In this document: piece after piece, positions 1-10,009 of the stretch
Numbering within the stretch: the stretch's first letter is position 1
How the letters are laid out: each line of letters opens with the position of its first letter
Assembly: GCF_003025615.1 (NCBI RefSeq)
Contig: NZ_PYMJ01000005.1
Coordinates: 124,001 to 188,000 of the forward strand
Origin: Photobacterium frigidiphilum
Lineage (GTDB): Bacteria > Pseudomonadota > Gammaproteobacteria > Enterobacterales > Vibrionaceae
DNA length: 64,000 nucleotides
Direction of reading: 5' to 3'
Notes under the pieces: model-generated
The model's input: only the letters and a program-made list of their open reading frames with translations
Told to the model about the DNA's origin: nothing
The model's database searches: none
Translations under genes and position numbers: made by a program

Positions 1-1755
1 GATGATGGAAACGGTATGTCCATTGATACTTTAGTTAATATGATTCGACATATCGGTGGTAGTGCAAAGAGAACGATAAAAGGACAAGAATTAAAAGTAA
101 CAGATGAGCATGATCCTTCTTTAAGTCTAAATAAAAAGAGAAAGCTGATCGGTAAAATTGGTATTGGCCTTTTCAGTGTTGCTCAGTTGACTAGAGATTT
201 TGAAATTATAACTAAACAAAAAGGAGACCCTTTTTATTCAAGGGCGAAAGTTTCACTGTTTAATTACTCTGAAGAAAACATAGAAAAAAAATCAGATGAT
301 GAACGGGGAAAAAGCTTTCAAACGGGTAATGTTGATATTTGGACAGAAAAAACTGAAAATATTAATGCTCACGGTACAGATATCATATTGAGCAATATTA
401 AAAGAAGTGCGAAAGATCAATTGCGCAGTGTCGATATTTGGGGGCAAACAGAGAATGAAACTGAATTAGATGAAGAAGTAGATGATATTCTAGATTCTTC
501 TAAAGCGATACTTCCTGATTTTCATGTTGGTTATCTAGAAACGGATTCTGATGGAACGGGTGTTTATCAACAAGAAATGGCGAGAGCTCCCGAACTACCT
601 TGGACCGATAGTACTTCATCTGAAGATAGATTTAAAAAACTGTATGAAGGGATTTTGGATAAAACAAAAAATGCAGTTAGTCCTAAATTAAATTTAGTAT
701 TAGATAACTATCTTAATATGTTGTGGACTCTTGGCCTATCAATTCCTTTACCCTATGTAGAAAAGCACCCTTTTAATCTAACTAAAAAAGATATATCTGA
801 CATATACGTAATTAATAATAGGAAAAAAGGTCAGGTAAATGATGCTAATGAGTTGTTGGATGAAGAGGATAAGTTAGGAGATAAGTTTGGTTTTTCCGCC
901 CAGATAGAAAAATCTGAATTTAATGTCTTAGTTGATGGTATAAAATTATTTAGGCCGCTTAGGTTTACAAACTTACCTGAGTCAAAAGCTATGATTAAAA
1001 AGCCAATACTGTTTATTGGTAAGTATCAGACGAATTTATCCAATATGGCATTGGAAGACTCAGCGGGTGATTTGGAATTTGAAGCATATGTGCTGTGGAC
1101 ACCAAAAGTTAGCCCAAGAGATCATAATGGTTCATTAATTCGAATTAATGACGCTTCAGGTATTATGTTTGATGAAACATTTATGAAGCATCAGGTAGCT
1201 GAACATACTATAAAAAGTCAACTTACAATTGAAATCTTTGTGCATAAAGGTCTAGATTCAGCATTAAACATTGATCGTGAATCTTTTAATATAGCTCACC
1301 CTCATTATCAGATAGTTATGAGATGGCTACATAGTGCTATCAGACAAGTAGTAAATAGATATAAGCAAATAAAGAGAGAGAAAAAGAAAGAAATTGAAAA
1401 TTTTCATGAAGATGACTTTTCAAAAGCGTTAGATGAAATTGTATCCAAAAGTTACGTTTTTAACCAAAAAGATCCGCATGAAAGATCTAATCTAATTGTA
1501 TTTGGTGAGCAAGAAGAAGAGGCAACTGTTTGTAAAGTAGAAAATTCAGTAGATAGTTTTGTCGTATCACAGGATAGAATTGAGAGAGTATTCGAGCCTA
1601 TAAAAAGAAATAAGATCAAACAAAAGAAAATAATCAATAAATCAGAGGCGATACTTCAAATCTTAGACTCATATAATCTGTTGGAAAACCTAACGGTGGA
1701 AAGGCAAGAGTTGTTGGTGATAGATTTGATTGAAATACTACAGTTGGAGGGCTAG
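1..1755 (+). CDS. GHKL (Hsp90/MORC-like) ATPase, 5' end outside window
   Basis: Partial gene: the reading frame is open from base 1, and the first codons read DDGNGM, the DxGxG ATP-binding motif of the Bergerat (GHKL) fold, so the N-terminal helix carrying the catalytic Glu/Asn lies upstream. About 50 codons on is GKIGIGLFS, the second glycine box, followed by an AHGTDIIL segment that fits the third motif. The remaining 400 residues have no family I recognise; a charged, probably helical stretch (KQIKREKKKEIENFHEDDF) lies in the last quarter. Codon use is AT-rich compared with the housekeeping genes. The stop lies 3 bp before the next ATG, so both genes form one operon. ATP binding is well supported; a role in phage or plasmid defence is only an inference from the island context. 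Confidence 0.8.
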   Translation, partial: DDGNGMSIDTLVNMIRHIGGSAKRTIKGQELKVTDEHDPSLSLNKKRKLIGKIGIGLFSVAQLTRDFEIITKQKGDPFYSRAKVSLFNYSEENIEKKSDDERGKSFQTGNVDIWTEKTENINAHGTDIILSNIKRSAKDQLRSVDIWGQTENETELDEEVDDILDSSKAILPDFHVGYLETDSDGTGVYQQEMARAPELPWTDSTSSEDRFKKLYEGILDKTKNAVSPKLNLVLDNYLNMLWTLGLSIPLPYVEKHPFNLTKKDISDIYVINNRKKGQVNDANELLDEEDKLGDKFGFSAQIEKSEFNVLVDGIKLFRPLRFTNLPESKAMIKKPILFIGKYQTNLSNMALEDSAGDLEFEAYVLWTPKVSPRDHNGSLIRINDASGIMFDETFMKHQVAEHTIKSQLTIEIFVHKGLDSALNIDRESFNIAHPHYQIVMRWLHSAIRQVVNRYKQIKREKKKEIENFHEDDFSKALDEIVSKSYVFNQKDPHERSNLIVFGEQEEEATVCKVENSVDSFVVSQDRIERVFEPIKRNKIKQKKIINKSEAILQILDSYNLLENLTVERQELLVIDLIEILQLEG

Positions 1756-1758
1756 AAC

Positions 1759-2934
1759 ATGAACTTATTTGATTCTGACGACTCTCTAATTGATGATGAA
1801 GTTTTTGGTTCAATCACTCAGCCTCTATCTAAAGAATTTAAGCCTTGGCATAAGCCAAGAAAGCAGTTTATTAGAGATAAACAATGGTTAGAACAATTTA
1901 AAAGACTTATGGGAAGTAGTAAATATAACAATATTGATTCTATGAACTATTTTGGATTGCCAGGCGGAGATCTACTTGATATCAATTATATCTATGAAGG
2001 TATGATAAATAGTAGAAGAAGTGGTAGTAAAAGGTTGGGTTTTCATGGTTTTATAAATAGTAGTACTGACTTTGCTAAAGCTGAAGGTGAATTGTCAAAA
2101 ATTCTAGATAATGAAAGAATTGAAGGTAAGTCAAAAATTGAGAAGTTTAATTTTGAAGACTTAATGAAACGAAACTCTGATGCTTGGATAAGAGTAAAGA
2201 ATTTCGGCGAATATCATTTTATTAATTTAGATTTTTGCAATAATGTCATGTCTTATAATACATTGATGTCAATGTATAATTTGCTTGATTATCAAATGCA
2301 AAAGGTCGTTGGTTTACCGTGGTTACTTTGTATTACCACAAGACTTAATAAAGATAGCACAACTGACTCTATTGTTGCTAAATTTGAAACGATAATAAAT
2401 GAATCTCTTGGTACCGAACAATTAAAATGTAAAATTGAAGAATGTTTCTCTGAGGTTTATACATATTTTTCAGATGAATCAGATAATTCAGATATTAACG
2501 GTGTTGAAGATAAATGTTTAATTAATCAGATATTACAAATATGCTTGGTTCTATGGATATTAAAAGAAGCAGCGTTAAGAAATTTCAATGTCACTTTGAA
2601 AAGTAGTATGAAATATTCAGTTGATCTGTTTGAACGTGATGCTGATATGCATTCATTTGTGTTTTGTTTTGAAAAGGAAGAAACTGTTATTCCAGACTGT
2701 TTAGGTCTGGCTGGAGAAAATATACCAGAAATCAATGATATTGACTTTGGTACCATAGCAAGTCCGGCGTTAGATAAATTATCAAAAACTTCTGATGTTG
2801 ACTATATCCTTGAACAGGATAAAACGGTCCTGAATACTTATGCTGACGAGATGATTAGCTGGCTTAGCCGATGTGGATATGACACTTCGACTTACAAAGA
2901 GTTCATGACTGATCATCACGGATATGAGTTTTGA
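1759..2934 (+). CDS. Unknown protein, partner of the upstream GHKL ATPase
   Basis: 391 codons, starting 3 bp after the ATPase stop with a GGAGGG ribosome site inside the end of the upstream gene, so the two are translationally coupled. I do not recognise the family. Visible features: an acidic N-terminus, a KPWHKPRKQFIRDKQW block at about residues 29-44, and a GLPGGDLLDI block near 65-74 that recalls a glycine-rich nucleotide- or SAM-binding loop, although this is not proof. There is no signal peptide or membrane segment, so the product is probably cytoplasmic. It is as AT-rich as its neighbour and is followed by a hairpin terminator. It probably works together with the ATPase; what it does is unknown. 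Confidence 0.8.
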   Translation: MNLFDSDDSLIDDEVFGSITQPLSKEFKPWHKPRKQFIRDKQWLEQFKRLMGSSKYNNIDSMNYFGLPGGDLLDINYIYEGMINSRRSGSKRLGFHGFINSSTDFAKAEGELSKILDNERIEGKSKIEKFNFEDLMKRNSDAWIRVKNFGEYHFINLDFCNNVMSYNTLMSMYNLLDYQMQKVVGLPWLLCITTRLNKDSTTDSIVAKFETIINESLGTEQLKCKIEECFSEVYTYFSDESDNSDINGVEDKCLINQILQICLVLWILKEAALRNFNVTLKSSMKYSVDLFERDADMHSFVFCFEKEETVIPDCLGLAGENIPEINDIDFGTIASPALDKLSKTSDVDYILEQDKTVLNTYADEMISWLSRCGYDTSTYKEFMTDHHGYEF

Positions 2935-2958
2935 TTTGTTGTGTAATTCATAACCCAT

Positions 2959-2987
2959 AGACATCCTTTCACTCTGATTGGATGTCT
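2959..2987 (+). terminator. Hairpin ending the ATPase-partner operon
   Basis: Perfect 8-bp arms (agacatcc / ggatgtct) with a 13-base loop, 25 bp after the stop codon. The downstream T tract is weak (aattt), so termination efficiency is uncertain. Confidence 0.5.
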
Positions 2988-3077
2988 AATTTCTGAATTA
3001 TTACAAGTATAAGCGATATTTCTATTTGGAACGCATGGCCTAGCATTATAGAACTGATTTTAAATTTAGTTCTGAAG

Positions 3078-4195
<1,118 letters not shown>

Positions 4196-4500
4196 CTGCT
4201 TGAGTCGTTTTACATTGCCTATATGTCAATCAGTAAAGAGATCATCAACGGTTTTGATGGCAACTTCTTCGGCACGTTGTTTGGCGAGTTGGGGATCTAA
4301 GTCATCCACGAAATTGCTTCATCTTGGTTGCGGGTTAGATAAGGAAAGGTCTTGTACTTTGCCTAACGTCATTTCATGGCGCTTTTTATTGGATGTAAAG
4401 CGAAGCATCCAGCTCGCTGTACCCAGATGCAGGAACTACAAGTTACAAGCCTTCACCATCAGCATGGTGTTGTGTTTTACCGCCACCAGTCTTAATCAGA
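4196..4500 (-). pseudogene. Tyrosine-recombinase (integrase) N-terminal remnant
   Basis: On the minus strand, reading away from yicC, the frames give ADGEGL, then SASWMLRFTSNKKRHEMTLG, VQDLSLS and LDPQLAKQRAEEVAIKTVDD followed by LFTD. This is the order of the DUF4102-type N-terminal arm and the start of the core-binding domain of P4/MGI-like integrases. Two frameshifts (near 4425 and 4300) and a TGA break it, and the IS3 sequence interrupts it after about 100 codons; the catalytic R-H-R-Y part is absent. It begins about 150 bp from the 3' end of yicC and points away from it, as expected for an integrase beside its attachment site. Confidence 0.75.
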
Positions 4501-4528
4501 CTTATACTGCTAGAGTAAGTCTACTATA

Positions 4529-4564
4529 CCTACCTTTAACTATCATGAGATGGTTAAAGGTAGG
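4529..4564. repeat. 12-bp perfect inverted repeat beside the integrase remnant
   Basis: Arms cctacctttaac at 4529-4540 and gttaaaggtagg at 4553-4564, separated by 12 bases, lie between the integrase remnant and the end of yicC. It could be an integrase or excisionase site of the island, or a terminator hairpin; there is no clear T tract. Confidence 0.5.
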
Positions 4565-4648
4565 TTTTATACTACGATAGCAGAAGGCTAACTTTGGTAA
4601 GTTATTGTATTTTAATGATTTAAGTTCAGTAAAATACTAACTCAAATC

Positions 4649-5512
4649 TTATTCGATATTTTGGATCTGCTCGCGCATTTGCTCAATCAACACTTTTAAT
4701 TCAACAGCAGATGCTGTGATTTCTGTCGTAATTGATTTTGATGCTAGCGTATTTGATTCGCGGTTAAATTCTTGCATCATGAAATCAAGACGACGGCCAC
4801 ATGCGCCTCCTTTCTTCATGATTTTTTGTGTTTCTTTCACATGCGAATCTAGGCGATCTAGCTCTTCAGCGACATCACTTTTTTGTGCCATCATGATCAG
4901 TTCTTGCTCAATTCGGCCAGCATCCAGCTCCACTTTTGCATCTTCAAAGCGGCTGGTTAGACGTTCACGTTGCCATTTAATAATTTCAGGCATTTGTGTG
5001 CGTACGTTGGTTGCTTCAGCAGTAATGGCATCAAGGCGTTGAACAATCAATTCCTTCATGTTTTCGCCTTCGCTGGCACGTGCGGCAATAAAGTCAGTAA
5101 CTGCTTCATCAAAACCAACTAACAAATCTTTATTGATCGCATCCAAATCTTGTTCTGGAGCTTCCATTACACCAGGCCAGTTCAATACCTGAAAAGGACC
5201 AATATTGCCTTCACCAGCCGTGTCTTTTACCCACTTAGCGGCTTTAATGACTTGCTTCGCTAATTCTTCATTGATGGTGAGTTCGCTGCTTGCTGCTTGG
5301 TTCGCTTCAAAACGCAGGTTACATTCAACTTTACCGCGAGCTAGGCGCTTACGAAAACGCTCACGTAGTACAGGTTCTAAACTACGGAATTGTTCTGGCA
5401 TACGAAGGTACGTTTCTAGGTAACGTTGGTTAACTGAACGAATTTCCCAAACGGCAGTGCCCCAATCGCCTTTAACTTCGCGACGAGCATAAGCGGTCAT
5501 GCTATGAATCAT
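4649..5512 (-). CDS. yicC: YicC family endoribonuclease
   Basis: 287 residues, the usual family length, very close to E. coli YicC throughout: MTAYARRE at the start, SVNQRYLETYLR at about 27-38, WQRERL near 184, RLDFMMQEFNRESNTLASKS near 242-261 and EQMREQIQNIE at the end. The family has an N-terminal YicC domain and a C-terminal DUF1732-type domain; E. coli YicC has been described as an RNase. The gene is intact up to its last codon although a decayed island begins just after it; the 3' end of yicC is a known attachment site of SXT-mobilized genomic islands. It is divergent from rph. Confidence 0.95.
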   Translation of the reverse strand: MIHSMTAYARREVKGDWGTAVWEIRSVNQRYLETYLRMPEQFRSLEPVLRERFRKRLARGKVECNLRFEANQAASSELTINEELAKQVIKAAKWVKDTAGEGNIGPFQVLNWPGVMEAPEQDLDAINKDLLVGFDEAVTDFIAARASEGENMKELIVQRLDAITAEATNVRTQMPEIIKWQRERLTSRFEDAKVELDAGRIEQELIMMAQKSDVAEELDRLDSHVKETQKIMKKGGACGRRLDFMMQEFNRESNTLASKSITTEITASAVELKVLIEQMREQIQNIE

Positions 5513-5768
5513 TGGCTGATGGCCCTTTATATAGATGGAATGTAACTACTTATTAGGATTACTGCTATCGAGCAGGAAGCGTAATAGAAAGAATAGGCGC
5601 GTAGTTACAAGGTTACGGTGATTATACTCACCATTACTTATAAAAGAAATGAAGCGCAACGTGCACTTGATATTATGGGGTCGGTTCGCGGTCGGGTTTA
5701 ACGTGCACTGCGAGTGAGAACTGGCTATAATCGCCGGTTAATGTAGCCCAGCGAAAGGTAAACCCCCG

Positions 5769-6485
5769 ATGCGTCCAAGCGGAAGAAGCACTAGTCAAGT
5801 ACGCCCTATTACGATCACTCGTAATTTCACAGCACACGCTGAAGGTTCAGTATTAGTCGAGTTCGGCGATACAAAAGTAATCTGTACAGCAAGTGTGGAA
5901 GAAAATGTACCTCGCTGGTTAAAAGGCAAAGGACAAGGTTGGGTTACTGCAGAATATGGCATGCTGCCTCGCGCGACTCATACTCGTAACCGTCGTGAAG
6001 CATCAAGCGGTAAGCAAGGCGGCCGTACGATGGAAATTCAACGCTTAATTGCACGTAGCCTTCGTGCTGCGGTTGATTTGGAAGCGTTGGGTGAACAAAT
6101 GATCACCGTTGATTGTGATGTAATCCAAGCCGATGGTGGCACTCGTACTGCTTCTATTACCGGTGCAATGGTTGCTTTGGTTGATGCCGTCAACTCAATG
6201 ATTGAGAAAGGCACTCTGAAAAAGAGCCCAATTAAAGGCATGGTTGCTGCTGTGTCGGTGGGTATCTATAAAGGCGAAGCCATTTGCGATCTTGAGTATC
6301 TTGAAGATTCAGCGGCTGAAACCGATATGAACGTGGTCATGACCGAAGAAGGTAAGATGATCGAGATTCAAGGGACAGCAGAAGGCGAGGCGTTTAGCCA
6401 CGAAGAATTACTGGCCATGCTGGCTCTGGCGAAAGACGGCATTGCCGATATCGTCATAATGCAGAAACAGGCATTAGAAAGTTAA
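5769..6485 (+). CDS. rph: Ribonuclease PH
   Basis: 238 residues, the same length as in E. coli. This phosphorolytic 3'-5' exoribonuclease trims tRNA 3' ends. It starts MRPSGRS; the phosphate- and RNA-binding arginines are seen in [20 protein letters not shown] (about 69-87), and catalytic aspartates in [18 protein letters not shown] (D180 and D186). It is not frameshifted, unlike rph in E. coli K-12. It is followed by a strong terminator and then by a 264-bp palindromic repeat that separates it from pyrE. Confidence 0.97.
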   Translation: MRPSGRSTSQVRPITITRNFTAHAEGSVLVEFGDTKVICTASVEENVPRWLKGKGQGWVTAEYGMLPRATHTRNRREASSGKQGGRTMEIQRLIARSLRAAVDLEALGEQMITVDCDVIQADGGTRTASITGAMVALVDAVNSMIEKGTLKKSPIKGMVAAVSVGIYKGEAICDLEYLEDSAAETDMNVVMTEEGKMIEIQGTAEGEAFSHEELLAMLALAKDGIADIVIMQKQALES

Positions 6486-6490
6486 TTATT

Positions 6491-6519
6491 AAGCGACTCG
6501 ATTGAGTCGCTTTTTTTTG
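6491..6519 (+). terminator. rph terminator
   Basis: Arms aagcgactc / gagtcgctt with a 4-base loop followed by eight T residues, starting 5 bp after the rph stop. Confidence 0.9.
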
Positions 6520-6580
6520 TCTGCATTTTGTGGAATGGTGTCCTTTTGACTACATTCGATAGATGTAGCGCGTAAGACGT

Positions 6581-6844
6581 ATACCCAAGTTACCTCAAGG
6601 TGCTCGTTTCAGCGAGAATTTGTTGGACTCTAGGCAAGGCACTTATTTATAGACCTAGTCGTTCTAAGTTGAAAATAAGTAACACCGCATAGAGCCCAAC
6701 AAAACTCGCCCTTCGGGAGTGATTCAGCGTATCTACTTCTGTGTCAAATGTGTTTGAAAGGGAATGCCATTCCTACACACATTTTCCTTGAATTAGATAC
6801 GCTGAGATCACTCTGAATCCTGCATCTTGAGGTAGCTTGGGTAT
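6581..6844. repeat. Extended palindromic intergenic element (MITE-like)
   Basis: A 264-bp element bounded by atacccaagttacctcaagg at the left and the near-complement (atcttgaggtagcttgggtat) at the right. Nested inside are further complementary pairs: tgttggactct with agagcccaaca, and cagcgtatct (6725-6734) with agatacgctg (6795-6804), so the strand could fold into a branched structure. It has no open frame. A shortened copy of its end lies at 33581-33626. It fills most of the rph-pyrE gap. Confidence 0.75.
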
Positions 6845-6875
6845 ATCACCTATTTATCAATATTAAGGAATTACA

Positions 6876-7517
6876 ATGAAAGCATATCAGCGTCAGTTCA
6901 TCGAATTTGCCCTAGAAAAAGGTGTTTTGAAGTTTGGTGAGTTCACACTGAAATCTGGCCGTATTAGCCCGTATTTTTTTAATGCCGGTTTGTTTAATAC
7001 AGGTCGTGATTTAGCGCGCCTAGGCCGTTTTTACGCTGAAGCTTTGGTTGATGCCGGTATTGATTACGATGTGCTATTTGGCCCTGCGTATAAAGGTATT
7101 CCAATTGCGACAACAACAGCGGTTGCACTGGCTGATCACCATGATATCGATACGCCATATTGCTTTAATCGCAAAGAAGCGAAGACACATGGTGAAGGTG
7201 GTAGCTTAGTTGGTAGCGAGCTTGAAGGTCGTATCATGTTGGTTGATGATGTGATTACGGCAGGTACTGCAATTCGCGAATCAATGGAAATTATTAAAGC
7301 GAATGGTGCTGATCTTGCGGGCGTGTTAGTGGCCATTGACCGTCAAGAGAAAGGCAAAGGCGAGCTATCTGCAATTCAAGAAGTTGAGCGTGATTTTGGT
7401 TGCGCAGTTATTTCGATTGTATCACTGGGTGATGTTGTGACGTATTTGTCTGAACAAGACGGCATGGATACACACTTAGCAGCCGTGAAGTCGTACCGTG
7501 CAGAGTACGGTGTATAA
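6876..7517 (+). CDS. pyrE: Orotate phosphoribosyltransferase
   Basis: 213 residues. Joins orotate to PRPP to give OMP in pyrimidine synthesis. The PRPP-binding signature [15 protein letters not shown] is at about 121-135, and [11 protein letters not shown] at 26-36 is the usual N-terminal block, with the catalytic loop around [13 protein letters not shown] (97-109). The upstream gene is rph, as in enterobacteria, but the space between them is occupied by a terminator and a palindromic repeat, so transcription is probably not simply continuous. RBS aagga lies 7 bp before the ATG. Confidence 0.97.
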   Translation: MKAYQRQFIEFALEKGVLKFGEFTLKSGRISPYFFNAGLFNTGRDLARLGRFYAEALVDAGIDYDVLFGPAYKGIPIATTTAVALADHHDIDTPYCFNRKEAKTHGEGGSLVGSELEGRIMLVDDVITAGTAIRESMEIIKANGADLAGVLVAIDRQEKGKGELSAIQEVERDFGCAVISIVSLGDVVTYLSEQDGMDTHLAAVKSYRAEYGV

Positions 7518-7588
7518 GAATATAAGATACGAGAACCTAGATTCTAGGAAGAACGTTTAAGTAAGAGACGCCTATGGATCTAGGCTCC

Positions 7589-7623
7589 AAAAAAAGCGAG
7601 AGGTATTAACCTCTCGCTTTTTT
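7589..7623. terminator. Bidirectional terminator between pyrE and slmA
   Basis: aaaaaaagcgagagg and cctctcgctttttt flank a short loop. A and T tracts on both sides suit the two convergent genes. Confidence 0.9.
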
Positions 7624-7668
7624 ATCTCGAGAATCGAGTAACTAGGATCTCGTTACTCGTAACTGTTT

Positions 7669-8259
7669 CTAACCTAGCTGAGCACTTAATAGTTGCCAGT
7701 AGTTATCAAAGTTCTCGGTAGGTTTATATTTGAAGTTAGAACGCACATAGCGGTTCAAACTGCCTTCAACCTGACCAAGCAATTGTGCAGCAAGTATGCT
7801 TTCATCAACAGGAAAGCCTTTCCCTTCCCGTAATTTTCGCTCACGTAATACCTGACGAATTTGGGTTTCAATGCGTTCAAACAGCTGATTAATACGCGAT
7901 TGTAGACGGTCTTGTTCAAACATCAGAGCATGACCTGTCATGATGCGTGTTAAGCCTGGGTTACGTTCTGCAAAGACCAGAATAAGCTGAAGCACCATGC
8001 GTAGACGGTTCATGGTATCTTTTTCATCATCAAGGATACGGTTGATACGGGTAGAAATTGAATCTTCAATAAACTCAATCAAGCCTTCAAACATACGGGC
8101 TTTACTCGGAAAGTGACGGTACAGTGCCGCCTCTGAAACACCGACTTGTGCCGCCAGTTTTGCTGTTGTAATACGTTGGCTGCCCTGAGTTGATTCAAGC
8201 ATTTGTGCTAATGCTTGAAGGATCTCTTCGCGGCGATTGTTTTTTTTGTTGCCAGCCAT
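7669..8259 (-). CDS. slmA: Nucleoid occlusion factor SlmA
   Basis: 196 residues, TetR family. In E. coli SlmA binds specific chromosomal sites and blocks FtsZ assembly over the nucleoid. The helix-turn-helix is at about 28-55 ([20 protein letters not shown]), then [16 protein letters not shown] and a conserved C-terminal half ending WQLLSAQLG. Its neighbours pyrE and coaBC are the normal ones; the dut gene usually found next to it is missing (see the remnant upstream). Confidence 0.96.
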   Translation of the reverse strand: MAGNKKNNRREEILQALAQMLESTQGSQRITTAKLAAQVGVSEAALYRHFPSKARMFEGLIEFIEDSISTRINRILDDEKDTMNRLRMVLQLILVFAERNPGLTRIMTGHALMFEQDRLQSRINQLFERIETQIRQVLRERKLREGKGFPVDESILAAQLLGQVEGSLNRYVRSNFKYKPTENFDNYWQLLSAQLG

Positions 8260-8381
8260 GAATAACCGTTCCTTTTCAAAAATGACTGCATATAGCTGCA
8301 GTTTGAAACCCGTCTATCTTAGCGATGCAGTTGCGTTGTGAAAAGCGCAAGCTGTCGATACTGATCTATTTATCGACAAAA

Positions 8382-8407
8382 AAAGCGTAAGCTTAAGGCC
8401 TACGCTT
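8382..8407 (-). terminator. Terminator after coaBC/dut remnant
   Basis: On the minus strand aagcgta and ttacgctt pair and are followed by a T run (8375-8381 read as A on plus). A second small inverted repeat, tgtcgata / tatcgaca, lies just beyond at 8353-8378. Confidence 0.7.
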
Positions 8408-8437
8408 TATATTTGGTCTATTTCGTTTAATTGCTAG

Positions 8438-8515
8438 TCAGATTAAGGTGTTGGCAATACTACTTTGAATGCATACCGGTAAAGAAAATTCGCTACCTAC
8501 GCGCGAGTCAAAAAT
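8438..8515 (-). pseudogene. dut: Remnant of dUTPase gene dut
   Basis: The minus-strand frame from 8515 reads IFDSRVGSEFSLPV and runs to a TGA at 8438. This matches the N-terminus of Dut (E. coli: KILDPRVGKEFPLPTYA), exactly where dut normally lies between coaBC and slmA. Only about 14 codons are recognisable; the DLRA, PRSGL and C-terminal glycine-rich motifs of dUTPase are absent. In-frame stops precede the fragment, and its lost 5' end overlaps the end of coaBC. This looks like a deletion relic, not a gene. Confidence 0.65.
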
Positions 8516-8521
8516 TTAAGC

Positions 8522-9763
8522 TTAATTCCTTTTATGCTTGCTCTCTTTATACAGCGCGACAATTTCTGTGATTAACTGTTGTCCCAGTGCATTTTTTGAT
8601 GATAACGGCAGGGCTTTATTGCCGCTTGACCAGAATAAGTGCAGTGCATTGTTTTCACTGTTAAATCCTTGCCCTTGCTGAGACACATCATTGGCGCAGA
8701 TTAAATCTAAATGCTTGCGAGCCAGTTTACTGCGGGCATATTGCTCTACGTCTTGCGTTTCTGCGGCAAACCCAACAGTAAAGGGACGTTGCACTGATAG
8801 AGCGGCAACGCTTGCGACGATATCTGGATTTTTCACCAGCCTTAGTACCATCTCATCTTCATCTGACTTCTTCTTCATTTTGTGCTCTGCGACCGCAACA
8901 GGACGAAAATCTGCCACCGCAGCACAGGCAATGAAAATGTCGTGCTCAGTCGCCTGTGCGATTGCTGCTTGATGCATCTGTTCAGCACTTGCTACATCGA
9001 TACGATTCACCCCAACAGGTGTCGTAAGGCTCACTGGTCCACTGATGAGCGTAACGTTTGCACCGCGTTTAGCGGCTGCTTCCGCGATCGCGAACCCCAT
9101 TTTTCCAGAACTACGATTGGTAAGGTAGCGCACCGGATCAATGGCTTCTTGGGTTGGACCGGCAGTAATAACAACACTGAGGTTGGTTAGATCGGCGGGT
9201 TGAAAGAAATCTTCCGCTAAGTGTACCAATTGCATTGGCTCTAACATACGACCTGGCCCTACATCTCCACAAGCTTGCTCACCACTGGCTGGTCCCCAAA
9301 TATGGAAGCCACGGCGTTGCAGTGTCGCAATGTTTTCCTGTGTCGCTACATTGAGGTACATCTGTTGATTCATTGCTGGTGATACGGCAATGGGGGAGTC
9401 TGTTGCCAAACATAATGTACTGAGTAGATCATTCCCCATGCCCGCACTGATTCGGGCGATAAGATCAGCGGTGGCTGGAGCTAATAAAATTAAGTCAGCC
9501 CATTTTGCCAGCTCGATATGCCCCATCGACATTTCAGCAGCAGGATCTAATAAGCTGTCTGATACGGGCCTACCAGAAACGGCCTGCATTGTGAGTGGTG
9601 TAATGAATTCTTTTGCCGCTTTGGTCATTACTATCTGTACTTCGGCGCCGCGCTCGATTAAACGACGTGTCAATTCTGCACATTTATAAGCGGCAATACC
9701 GCCGCTAATACCAAGAAGTATTTTCTTTCCTGCCAGTGTTTGCATTGTTTTACCCAAATCCAT
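8522..9763 (-). CDS. coaBC: Phosphopantothenoylcysteine decarboxylase/synthase
   Basis: 413 residues. A bifunctional coenzyme A pathway enzyme: the CTP-dependent CoaB half joins cysteine to phosphopantothenate and the flavin-dependent CoaC half decarboxylates the product. CoaC motifs: GGIAAYK near residue 20, PAMNQQM and the catalytic cysteine in [13 protein letters not shown]. CoaB motifs: [20 protein letters not shown] and VKNPDIV. An alternative start is the Met at residue 7. The C-terminal tail (ESKHKRN) ends inside sequence that seems derived from the start of dut. It is divergent from radC. Confidence 0.95.
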   Translation of the reverse strand: MDLGKTMQTLAGKKILLGISGGIAAYKCAELTRRLIERGAEVQIVMTKAAKEFITPLTMQAVSGRPVSDSLLDPAAEMSMGHIELAKWADLILLAPATADLIARISAGMGNDLLSTLCLATDSPIAVSPAMNQQMYLNVATQENIATLQRRGFHIWGPASGEQACGDVGPGRMLEPMQLVHLAEDFFQPADLTNLSVVITAGPTQEAIDPVRYLTNRSSGKMGFAIAEAAAKRGANVTLISGPVSLTTPVGVNRIDVASAEQMHQAAIAQATEHDIFIACAAVADFRPVAVAEHKMKKKSDEDEMVLRLVKNPDIVASVAALSVQRPFTVGFAAETQDVEQYARSKLARKHLDLICANDVSQQGQGFNSENNALHLFWSSGNKALPLSSKNALGQQLITEIVALYKESKHKRN

Positions 9764-9973
9764 ATTGCGTCTAAATCAACGCGATCCAAACCCAAAAAAC
9801 CTTGCTCATATACTAAATACGATATCACTAAAGGGCTATGGATTCATCGGGAACACACTTCTGGTCATAAGTGTGAAGGCGCGGGGAAAGGTGATTGCCC
9901 ATTATGTAAGCCTCGATAGAAAGTGCGAAGGCATTCCCATAACCCACAAGATAAATTGAACAGGCAGAGAAAA

Positions 9974-10005
9974 CCCCCTCATTTAAAAGGACAACCAAAA
10001 GGGGG
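9974..10005 (+). promoter_or_regulatory. Possible SD-sequestering hairpin of radC
   Basis: ccccct at 9974-9979 can pair with agggg plus g at 10000-10005; the second arm is the purine-rich ribosome site directly before the radC ATG. The stem is only 6 bp with a 20-base loop, so the effect is uncertain. Confidence 0.3.
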
Positions 10006-10009
10006 ATGC

